The translations under genes and the position numbers were made by a program. A stretch of 19,365 bases of DNA, from assembly GCA_964612735.1 (NCBI GenBank), contig CAZTEB010000014.1, forward strand, positions 1-19,365, given 5' to 3'. Below the pieces are notes generated by a model that saw only the letters and a program-made list of their open reading frames with translations, ran no database searches and was not told where the DNA came from. Source of the stretch: CAZTEB01 sp964612735 (GTDB taxonomy: Bacteria; Patescibacteriota; Microgenomatia; UBA1400; PJMF01). Positions 12,475 through 18,595 of this stretch are shown here, one piece after another (positions within the stretch are counted from its first letter, which is position 1; each line of letters starts with the position of its first letter).

Positions 12475-13070
12475 GATGGGGATTGCGAAGAGTTAGCTTG
12501 CTTGAGTTAGCGGTATTTATAAGCGTAGTCGTTGGTAATCTCTACTATACCCAGTACAGAGCACAAGCATACTTCATACCTACTAGTGAGTTTTCTTCGC
12601 ATACTTCACTAACGAGCGATGGTGAGCAAGAGCCAGAAGTTTCAACCCCGCAGCCCAAGCCAGTTGGTCTAAGCATTGCTCAGGTTGGTGTCAACATACC
12701 TGTGGAGTCAAAACAGCTTAGTAATGGCCAGTGGTATCTTTCTGATACTCAGGCAGTGCACCTGGCTAGTTCTGCATCACCTGGTGAGGGGGGCAATATC
12801 ATTGTGTACGGTCACAATACTCAGGGGGTCTTGGGCGACGTTAAAGACATTCGCGAGGGTGACGTTATTGCGCTACAGACAGAAGATGGTAAGCAGTATG
12901 AGTACCGCGTCACGACACTTGAGCAGGTTGATCCAGATCAGATTGAAGCTATTTTGCCAACTACTTACGAAGTGTTGACGATGTATACCTGCTCGGGGTT
13001 TCTGGACTCACAACGACTAATTGTGCGGGCGCTTCCGATCGGTGTATCGTCTGCTCTCAGTGGCGTGTAG
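12471..13070 (+). CDS. Sortase transpeptidase
   Basis: A 199-residue sortase. An N-terminal membrane anchor (about residues 8-24) and a Pro/Glu-rich spacer lead to the catalytic beta barrel. The catalytic triad is visible as H115 (VYGHN), C174 (MYTCSG) and R182 (SQRLIVRA). The enzyme cleaves its substrate's sorting signal and attaches it to a cell-wall acceptor outside the membrane. ATG 12471 overlaps the substrate stop as ATGA, giving coupled translation; the longer frame from 12435 is inside the previous gene. Pairing with a LAFTG substrate points towards class E, or class D/F-like specificity, but class cannot be fixed from motifs alone. It ends ten bases before the convergent DUF2079 gene. 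Confidence 0.92.
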   Translation: MRWGLRRVSLLELAVFISVVVGNLYYTQYRAQAYFIPTSEFSSHTSLTSDGEQEPEVSTPQPKPVGLSIAQVGVNIPVESKQLSNGQWYLSDTQAVHLASSASPGEGGNIIVYGHNTQGVLGDVKDIREGDVIALQTEDGKQYEYRVTTLEQVDPDQIEAILPTTYEVLTMYTCSGFLDSQRLIVRALPIGVSSALSGV

Positions 13071-13080
13071 GGCTTTTTAT

Positions 13081-14559
13081 TCAGTACTCGTTATGCTTTT
13101 GTTGGTACCACCGTAAGTCTGGTTCTTCTTCTCGTAGAAACATAACTTGTTGATCACTCATGCCGTGCTTGGTGTAGTTGGGATCTCGTAATAGTTGGGT
13201 GTAGATAGCTTCTGGTGATGCCATCCAGTAGTTATTGGGGTTTTGGTCTGCGCGGATGTCGAGTGCGATTACTTCAGGCATCAGCGTAAAGTAGTCGTCT
13301 CGCAAAAGTAGTACTTGGTTGGTGTGTGTGAGATGAGGGATAAGATTATTGTGCGTCATCACGGTTTTTCCGTTTGGTATTTGGTCGATGAGCGTATCAA
13401 GAAACTTCATAGTAACTGTGTTTTGATAAAAAGCCCTGTTATACGCTAGCCCCAATGGCCCTCGGAGTCGCCAATGCATCATCAGGGCCGTGGTAAAGAT
13501 GAAGCCGACGTGGAGCCAGGCTAATCGTTGGTACCAGCTAAAGCGCTGTAGCCAAGCAACGGCCTTAATACTGCTGTAATACAGCGCGACACTAATCACC
13601 GCGCTGTAGTGAGCGCCCAAATCCCAGATCTGTCTATCGTCGAGTACAAATCTAATGAAGAAGTCTTGAATCAAAATAGGCCAAGATGGAGGATATAGTA
13701 GTGGTAGAAACTCAAAGCTAGCCAATGTCAGAAAGACTGTTTTTATTTTTATGCTTGGAGTAACTAATTGAGTTACTGAAGACATAAGAGAGAGCTGCGT
13801 TGGTTGGTATAAGTAGGTTGTTCCACTAAACCAGGGGACTATGTATCTAAGCGTTATCACGGTGTAGAGTACGCAAAAAACGATGGTAGATATTCCTTGC
13901 CATCGATGCTTTCGTAGCCACAACAGTGTTCCTACCCCGATCCCAAACCCTACGAACAATTCTTTAGTGCCTATAAAAAGCACTAGCACACTGGTGTACC
14001 ACCACCATTTTTTATGTTCAATTGTGAAAAATAGCAATGCCAATAGTAGCATGGCTAACGACTCTGGATGAAAGCCACTGATCAAAACATTTTGAACACC
14101 TAAGAATAGTAAGAAGGAGAGCAGCAGTCCGAGTCTTAGCAGCTCTGCTCCTGCGATGTCAGATAGTAGTTTTTTGGAAAGTATATAGAGGACTGCTCCT
14201 GCAGCAACGACAGATATGTTCTGAATGACGATTAGTGGTTCGTATGCTGAGGTGATCCAGTAAAGAGGTATGAGTAAATAAAGAGTTGGGTTAAAGTGGT
14301 CGCCAAGCTGGTGTAGTGGCGTCTGTGAGGTGTGATCAATCAGTGGTTGTTGGCCATGGGCGACTAGCCACAGTGCTCGATCAAAGATGCCGTGATTATA
14401 GTAAAACACTTCGTACTGCCAGAAGCGGTGTAGGGTCACTAGGTTTGCTGCTACGAGGTAGCCAAGTAGTAGCAGTAGCACAGGCCAGTTTTTGGAGAGT
14501 AGCTGTGTTAGCTTGGTACCTGCATCGAGTAATTTTGATCTAGTTAGCATCACTGCCAT
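13081..14559 (-). CDS. DUF2079-family polytopic membrane protein (GT-C-like)
   Basis: A 492-residue membrane protein with about ten helices, then a soluble C-terminal region (from about residue 385). The first outer loop has YNHGIFDRALW (54-64) and LGDHFNPTLYLL (85-96), the two signatures of DUF2079 (usual forms YDLGIFDQALW and xGDHFSP). These proteins resemble GT-C glycosyltransferases that use lipid-linked sugars, but no activity has been proven to my knowledge. The usual aspartate of the first motif is replaced here by N-H. No ribosome site is seen ahead of ATG 14559, with a second in-frame ATG at 14550. It may be transcribed with the cupin upstream, separated by 39 bases. Confidence 0.85.
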   Translation of the reverse strand: MAVMLTRSKLLDAGTKLTQLLSKNWPVLLLLLGYLVAANLVTLHRFWQYEVFYYNHGIFDRALWLVAHGQQPLIDHTSQTPLHQLGDHFNPTLYLLIPLYWITSAYEPLIVIQNISVVAAGAVLYILSKKLLSDIAGAELLRLGLLLSFLLFLGVQNVLISGFHPESLAMLLLALLFFTIEHKKWWWYTSVLVLFIGTKELFVGFGIGVGTLLWLRKHRWQGISTIVFCVLYTVITLRYIVPWFSGTTYLYQPTQLSLMSSVTQLVTPSIKIKTVFLTLASFEFLPLLYPPSWPILIQDFFIRFVLDDRQIWDLGAHYSAVISVALYYSSIKAVAWLQRFSWYQRLAWLHVGFIFTTALMMHWRLRGPLGLAYNRAFYQNTVTMKFLDTLIDQIPNGKTVMTHNNLIPHLTHTNQVLLLRDDYFTLMPEVIALDIRADQNPNNYWMASPEAIYTQLLRDPNYTKHGMSDQQVMFLREEEPDLRWYQQKHNEY

Positions 14560-14598
14560 AGTGACAGAAAAAACTATGCTTGGGAAGCAGGTTTGGGA

Positions 14599-14985
14599 TT
14601 AGCGCTCGAGTTCAAGGTGTAACACTTTGTCTGACTTAATAATCTCTCGAGTATCTTTGCCACTGGGCACAAATCTAAAGGCAACTATCTTGCAGACTTC
14701 GCCAAATGGATTAGAGAGCGTGTGAACGGAGTCTGCTATTTCTATGACGTCACCCGGTTGGAGGACTCGTTCTTTCTTTTGATCATTTTCTAGATAGTGA
14801 AGCACTACTTTTCCCGAGACTATGTACAGATTTTCACTGATAGTTGTATGGTGGTGCCAAGGTTGGGTAACACCAGGAGGCAGTTCGCCGTAGTGCACTT
14901 CATGCTCTTTGAAGATGTAGTACCTGATGTCGGTGCCGTCGTCTCGGACGTTGTGGATAGCTTGTGAGGCGGGGGTGATGGTCAT
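14599..14985 (-). CDS. Small cupin-fold protein
   Basis: A 128-residue single-domain cupin. Motif 1 is represented by PWHHHTTISENLYIVSGKV (histidines near 44-46, glutamate 51, closing glycine 58) and motif 2 by QPGDVIEIADSVHTLSN, giving a plausible metal site of His and Glu residues. Many such proteins are sugar isomerases, dioxygenases or regulators; the substrate is not evident. ATG 14985 with GGA upstream is the correct start, because the longer open frame to 15078 runs through tRNA-Ser. It begins only 27 bases after the tRNA 3' end with no terminator or clear promoter between, so it may be transcribed together with the tRNA and released by tRNA processing. Confidence 0.85.
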   Translation of the reverse strand: MTITPASQAIHNVRDDGTDIRYYIFKEHEVHYGELPPGVTQPWHHHTTISENLYIVSGKVVLHYLENDQKKERVLQPGDVIEIADSVHTLSNPFGEVCKIVAFRFVPSGKDTREIIKSDKVLHLELER

Positions 14986-15012
14986 TATTCCAACTTTGGT
15001 ACTTTTTCTGCG

Positions 15013-15100
15013 TGGCGGAGGTAGTGGGATTCGAACCCACGAACCGATAAATCGGTCAAGATTAGCAATCTTGTGCAATTGGCCACTATGCGATACCTCC
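15013..15100 (-). tRNA. tRNA-Ser (anticodon GCU)
   Basis: Minus-strand cloverleaf with acceptor GGAGGTA (15100-15094) paired to TACCTCC (15023-15017), discriminator G and encoded CCA at 15015-15013. The anticodon stem CAAGA/TCTTG encloses the loop TTGCTAA, anticodon GCT, reading AGC/AGU serine codons. A long variable arm (ACCGATTTATCGGT) identifies it as a serine-type class II tRNA, and the T-arm GTGGGTTCGAATCCCAC is canonical. The upstream -10 box lies at 15133-15128. Confidence 0.97.
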
Positions 15101-15127
15101 TGCTGTGGTTATGGGCAACCAGGACAC

Positions 15128-15136
15128 ATTATATCA
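15128..15136 (-). promoter_or_regulatory. Extended -10 promoter of tRNA-Ser
   Basis: Minus strand TGATATAAT is a perfect TATAAT with TGn in front, about 27 bases before the tRNA 5' end. A convincing -35 was not found, as is usual for extended -10 promoters. Confidence 0.55.
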
Positions 15137-15154
15137 AGAACTACCCAGTTTTCA

Positions 15155-15183
15155 TTTACAATTATGCCGCACTGCGCTATCCT
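15155..15183 (+). promoter_or_regulatory. Promoter of the cupredoxin lipoprotein gene
   Basis: TTTACA (15155-15160), exactly 17 bases, then TATCCT (15178-15183), predicting a start near 15190. It diverges from the tRNA-Ser promoter within a 110-base intergenic region. AAAGGA lies shortly before the ATG at 15211. Confidence 0.5.
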
Positions 15184-15210
15184 AACTCTAGTATAAAGAA
15201 AAGGACATAT

Positions 15211-15708
15211 ATGAAGAAATCTGTTGCTTCACTACTCGTGATGATGCTTGCCGCAGTCGTTTTTGCAGCCTGCAACCCGTTCGCTTCCCAGCAGGCTACC
15301 AGTGAAAGTACTGACGCTATGATGGAAAAAGAAGGCGATGCCATGATGGAAGATGACGCCATGATGGAGCACGATGGCATGGAGAAAATGGAAAAAGATG
15401 GTGAAGCTATGATGAAGAGCGATGAGGAAGCTGACTTCACGCTTAGTGCCACGAACTTTTCGTATGCACCAAATACCATTACAGCCAAGGCTGGTGAAAC
15501 TATCACCGTCAAGCTTGAGATAGAAGATGGCTTTCATGACTTCGTGATCGATGAGCTCGATGTAGCTACTTCGCAAATCTCAACAGGTGAGTCTGAAATG
15601 GTGGAAATTACCATCCCTGAGGATGCGAGTGGCGAAAGCTATGAGTTCTACTGTAGTGTGGGCAACCACCGAGCTCAAGGCATGGTTGGAACACTGGTTA
15701 TTGAGTAA
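15211..15708 (+). CDS. Met-rich lipoprotein with blue-copper (cupredoxin) domain
   Basis: A 165-residue lipoprotein. Its signal peptide ends in the lipobox VFAAC, so C21 would be lipidated and anchor the mature protein outside the membrane. Residues 36-68 are a low-complexity, Met/Asp/Glu-rich segment with four (D/E)AMM units, a typical Cu(I)-binding style. The C-terminal domain (about 76-165) is plastocyanin/azurin-like with type 1 copper ligands H109 (FHDF), C148, H153 and M158 in YCSVGNHRAQGM. It may carry electrons or collect copper. The start at 15211 is set by the signal peptide and AAAGGA; the longer frame from 15073 runs into tRNA-Ser. Single-gene unit with its own promoter. Confidence 0.9.
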   Translation: MKKSVASLLVMMLAAVVFAACNPFASQQATSESTDAMMEKEGDAMMEDDAMMEHDGMEKMEKDGEAMMKSDEEADFTLSATNFSYAPNTITAKAGETITVKLEIEDGFHDFVIDELDVATSQISTGESEMVEITIPEDASGESYEFYCSVGNHRAQGMVGTLVIE

Positions 15709-15744
15709 TCAGAAACCAGCTGGGTCAGAGCCCACAAAACGAAA

Positions 15745-16074
15745 TTACGAAACAGCTTTGCCGAAAGTCTCGATAGCATTCAAGACTGGGCAGAGCTGTT
15801 TTCCTTTGGTGGTAAAGGTGTAGCTGACAGTCGGCGGAGACTCTTCTGAGACTACACGAGTGATAAAACCAGCTTCGCATAACTCTTTGAGCTTTTTACT
15901 TAAGGTAGCTTTATTTATATCCGGCAGTTGGGTCACTAGCTGATTAAATCGCTGTGGTCCACCGCTCAGTTCTCGGAAGATCGCCAGGTTCCAAAAGTCC
16001 CCGATCCACTTACTCGCTTCGATAGTTGGACAGTCGCAGTGGTTGACGTTGCGGCCGTGAATGACTGTTTGCAT
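15745..16074 (-). CDS. HxlR-family winged-helix regulator
   Basis: A 109-residue transcription factor with the HxlR winged helix: DCPTIEASKWIGDFWNLAIFRELSGG, RFNQLVTQLPDINKATLSKKLKEL (recognition helix) and the wing with SYTFTTKGKQL. Cysteines C13 and C15 before the domain, plus two further Cys (in KELCEAGF and KQLCPVLNA), resemble the N-terminal redox cysteines of YodB/HypR-type HxlR members that sense quinones or disulfide stress. ATG 16074 is chosen over the GTG at 16101, which would place the start in the promoter repeats. It is divergent from the nitroreductase, the usual target of such regulators. Thiol sensing is inferred from position of the cysteines and context. Confidence 0.9.
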   Translation of the reverse strand: MQTVIHGRNVNHCDCPTIEASKWIGDFWNLAIFRELSGGPQRFNQLVTQLPDINKATLSKKLKELCEAGFITRVVSEESPPTVSYTFTTKGKQLCPVLNAIETFGKAVS

Positions 16075-16085
16075 TGTGATGGATG

Positions 16086-16126
16086 TAGTATACACTAACA
16101 CTAGTATATTTTTTATACTTAGTATA
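16086..16126. promoter_or_regulatory. Repeated TAGTATA operator candidate between HxlR and nitroreductase genes
   Basis: TAGTATA occurs three times (16086-16092, 16102-16108, 16120-16126). The last forms a perfect palindrome TATACT-T-AGTATA (16114-16126). The reverse complement contains TATACT, which could also serve as minus-strand -10 boxes for the regulator. The spacing and placement in the divergent promoter fit binding by a dimeric winged-helix repressor controlling both genes. Confidence 0.5.
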
Positions 16127-16164
16127 TAAAATAATGGTTACCCACAACATCCAGAAAGGATACT

Positions 16165-16806
16165 ATGTCAGATGTTTCGACTACCCTTAAGCAGCTCGAG
16201 TGGCGAGCGGCGGTTAAGCAGTACCGTCCAGAGCAGGTGCTCAGTGATGAGCAAGTTGATTTGGTGCGACAGGCACTGAATTTGTCACCATCAGCCTTTG
16301 GGCTTCAGCCGTACAAGATAGTACAAGTAAATGATGAAAAAGCTCGAGCTCAACTTGCTGAAGCAGGGTATGGGCAGCCTCAAATCACCACTGCTGACGT
16401 AGTGTTCGTATTAGCTTCACGAACTGAAATGACCGAGAAAGATGTGGATATCTTTGCTGATCGCATTAAAGAAGTTAGGGGCGTCACTGACGAAGACATT
16501 GCCGACTATGTCCAGACTATGAAGGGTTCAATAGCTAGCAAAAGTGATCAGGAGAATGCCCAGTGGGCAGCTAGGCAAGTCTACATTCCACTGGGATTTG
16601 CGATGGCTGCAGCAGCTATTAACGGTATCGATGCCTCACCTATGGAGGGATTCGACGCTGGAGCTGTAGATACACTACTTGGTCTGGATAAGCAGGGCTA
16701 CACTTCCAGAGCTTTGCTGGCGATTGGGCTACGCTCGGATGAAGATAGCTATAGCGCTATGAAGAAAGTGCGCAAAGATCTTCCTGATTTGATCGAGACA
16801 GTCTAA
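16165..16806 (+). CDS. FMN-dependent nitroreductase (NfsB/YodC-like)
   Basis: A 213-residue soluble flavoenzyme of the nitroreductase family. The N-terminal FMN-binding region reads EWRAAVKQYRPE (usual form xRRSxRxY/F), followed by the LSPSAFGLQPYKIV segment (39-53), the family's conserved flavin contact. The remainder, WAARQVYIPLGFAMAAAAINGIDASPMEGFD, is the dimer and substrate core and ends with YTSRALLAIGLR. Members reduce nitro compounds, quinones or flavins with NAD(P)H. ATG 16165 follows AGAAAGGA. The divergent HxlR gene and shared repeats suggest induction by electrophiles or quinones, as with B. subtilis YodB-YodC. It needs FMN, which ties it to the flavin uptake operon elsewhere in this window. 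Confidence 0.93.
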   Translation: MSDVSTTLKQLEWRAAVKQYRPEQVLSDEQVDLVRQALNLSPSAFGLQPYKIVQVNDEKARAQLAEAGYGQPQITTADVVFVLASRTEMTEKDVDIFADRIKEVRGVTDEDIADYVQTMKGSIASKSDQENAQWAARQVYIPLGFAMAAAAINGIDASPMEGFDAGAVDTLLGLDKQGYTSRALLAIGLRSDEDSYSAMKKVRKDLPDLIETV

Positions 16807-16853
16807 GCACATTGCTTAGCAACTAGTACAAACAGCTTCGTACTACATTGATC

Positions 16854-16882
16854 TTGTGTGTGATCTCAGAACGAGATACTAT
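16854..16882 (+). promoter_or_regulatory. Putative enolase promoter
   Basis: TTGTGT (16854-16859), 17-base spacer, TACTAT (16877-16882), with a start expected near 16889 at the weak AGGA ribosome site. A small inverted repeat ATCTC/GAGAT (16863-16877) lies between the boxes. Confidence 0.35.
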
Positions 16883-16896
16883 GGTGCTAGGACAAG

Positions 16897-18156
16897 ATGT
16901 CAGCACTACAAATTAAAAACATCACTGCGCACGAGATTCTTGCTTCAAGCGGGTATCCAACTCTTGAAGTAGCTGTTGAGCTTTCTAATGGTGTAGTTGG
17001 CAGAGCCTCAGTACCCTATGGAGCTTCGGCTGGCTCACACGAAGCCGTTACGTTATTTGATGAAGATGCTCGGCGTTATGGCGGCAAGGGCATGCTGCGC
17101 GCTGTTCAGCATGTTCAGCACGTGATTGCTCCTGTGATCGAAGGCAAGAAGCTTACTCAGCGGCAGCTGGATGCTCAGTTGCTTGATCTCGATGGCACCC
17201 GTGACAAATCAAGCCTTGGTGGCAATGCTATCTTGGCCGTTTCGCTTGCAGCAGCTCGAGCTGGATCCGCCGCAGCCAATCAAGAACTCTATGAATGGTT
17301 AGTCAGCGAGTATGAGTTGGCTGAGCCGAGTACTTTGCCTGGTCCAATGATGGTGGCTATCGAGGGTGGTAAGCATGCAAGCAACTCGACTGATCTGCAG
17401 GAGTACTGTCTAACTGGCTTAGGAACGGGATCAGTTGTCGAGCGTGTCCGTAAGACAATTGAGACGTATCATCAGTTGCGATCTGTGCTCAGTGCAACTG
17501 GGTTATCTACTAATGTTGGCAACGAAGGAGCCTTTGCCCCTGAAGGTATTCACACCAATCAAGCACCGCTAGACTATCTAGTAGAAGCGATCTCTGTGGC
17601 TGGGTATCAGCCTGGTGATGACGTAGCGATCTCCATTGACGCTGCAGCTAATGAGTTTTTTTCTGATGGAAGCTATAGATTGAAATTGGAAGGCCAGCAG
17701 TACAGTGCAGAGCAGCTGATTGAGTACTACACTCCTTGGCTGAGTCAGTACCCGATTATCACAATTGAAGATATGTTGCATGAAGATGATTGGGAGGCTT
17801 GGTCCGCTCTGAAGCAGATAGCTGATCAGCAAGGTGTCACGGTTGTTGGTGATGACTTGACCGTCACTGCTGCAGATCGTCTTCAGCAGGCTCTTGATAG
17901 TAGAGCCATCTCGGCTATCTTACTTAAACTAAATCAAGCCGGTACCTTGACTGAGACTATTGAGACCTGCCAGCTAGCCCAACGTCACAACCTGATGATG
18001 ATCCCTTCACACCGAGGTGGCGGTGAAACTAACGATACGTTCATGGTGGATTTAGCAGTAGCAGTGGGGGCAGAGTACATTAAAGTCGGTCCCACGCGCG
18101 GCGAGCGAGTCAGTAAGTACAATCGACTAATGGAGATCGAGCGGTTGTTGGGGTAG
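16897..18156 (+). CDS. eno: Enolase, divergent form
   Basis: A 419-residue enolase, which converts 2-phosphoglycerate to phosphoenolpyruvate in glycolysis. Catalytic and metal residues are in place: H160 (GGKHASN), E169 (DLQEY), E210 (NVGNEGAFAPE), metal ligands D248 (SIDAAANEF), E291 (IEDML) and D319/320 (VVGDDL), base K344 (LLKLNQAGTLTET), H372-R373 and K407 (SKYN). Several near-invariant stretches differ: DSRGNPT is ASSGYPT, PSGASTG is PYGASAG, NIINGG is VAIEGG, and SHRSGETED is SHRGGGETND with one extra residue in the phosphate-binding loop. Length is close to the usual 430. It could be the cell's housekeeping enolase in a fast-evolving lineage or a second, altered copy. Standing alone, not in a glycolytic operon. 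Confidence 0.92.
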   Translation: MSALQIKNITAHEILASSGYPTLEVAVELSNGVVGRASVPYGASAGSHEAVTLFDEDARRYGGKGMLRAVQHVQHVIAPVIEGKKLTQRQLDAQLLDLDGTRDKSSLGGNAILAVSLAAARAGSAAANQELYEWLVSEYELAEPSTLPGPMMVAIEGGKHASNSTDLQEYCLTGLGTGSVVERVRKTIETYHQLRSVLSATGLSTNVGNEGAFAPEGIHTNQAPLDYLVEAISVAGYQPGDDVAISIDAAANEFFSDGSYRLKLEGQQYSAEQLIEYYTPWLSQYPIITIEDMLHEDDWEAWSALKQIADQQGVTVVGDDLTVTAADRLQQALDSRAISAILLKLNQAGTLTETIETCQLAQRHNLMMIPSHRGGGETNDTFMVDLAVAVGAEYIKVGPTRGERVSKYNRLMEIERLLG

Positions 18157-18160
18157 GTTT

Positions 18161-18595
18161 TTACTTTTTTTTCATCGCAGCGCTCTCCAGTCCTGGATTG
18201 TCAGCGGCGAGCTGTAAGACTTTTTTGAGTTCAGGCAAGTTGATGTCTTCGAGCTTTTTAAATCTGATACAGCTTTTCCCCACACTTACTTTTCCTAGTT
18301 TATCAGCATGCTTTTCAGCGATGTACTCACCATCATCCAAAGCACAGACGTAGACACTGACATAGTTCTTTTGGTTGGCTAGCGCGATGATTGGCCACTT
18401 AATCTGACGCTTTTTATAATCTAGATAATCAAAGCTGCCGTAGCCAAGCATGTTATTGGCGAAGTGAGGTCTGAGGTTCGGCACTGATTTTTTGATGAAG
18501 TCGTGTAGGTGTTCGATAAGCTCTTTACGATCATCTGGAACAGCATCTAGGTATTCCTGGATGGTGGTAGCTTTGGTGGGTTTAAACATGTTCAT
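18161..18595 (-). CDS. DUF1801 (YdhG-like) protein
   Basis: A 144-residue soluble protein of the DUF1801 family. The N-terminal part TIQEYLDAVPDDRKELIEHLHDFIKK matches the family opening. The centre contains the characteristic aromatic block NNMLGYGSF with IKWPIIALANQKNYVSVYV, and the end has GKSCIRFKKLEDINLPELKKVL. Proteins of this fold resemble iron-chaperone frataxin-like domains, but no function is established. The ATG overlaps the stop of the upstream gene (ATGA, 18595-18592), so they are co-translated; a second ATG lies two codons in. It converges on enolase four bases away. Confidence 0.9.
   Translation of the reverse strand: MNMFKPTKATTIQEYLDAVPDDRKELIEHLHDFIKKSVPNLRPHFANNMLGYGSFDYLDYKKRQIKWPIIALANQKNYVSVYVCALDDGEYIAEKHADKLGKVSVGKSCIRFKKLEDINLPELKKVLQLAADNPGLESAAMKKK

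Noticed and set aside
14986..15078. N-terminal extension of the cupin frame through the tRNA region
   Set aside because: These codons lie inside tRNA-Ser on the same strand; the cupin fold and a ribosome site fit ATG 14985.
15723..15737. TGGG/CCCA hairpin between the cupredoxin and HxlR genes as terminator
   Set aside because: Only four pairs and no T-run on either side.
16086..16126. TAGTATA copies as the start of a CRISPR array
   Set aside because: Units are seven bases with AT-rich spacing of 9-11 bases and lie in a promoter; nothing resembles repeat-spacer units or cas genes.
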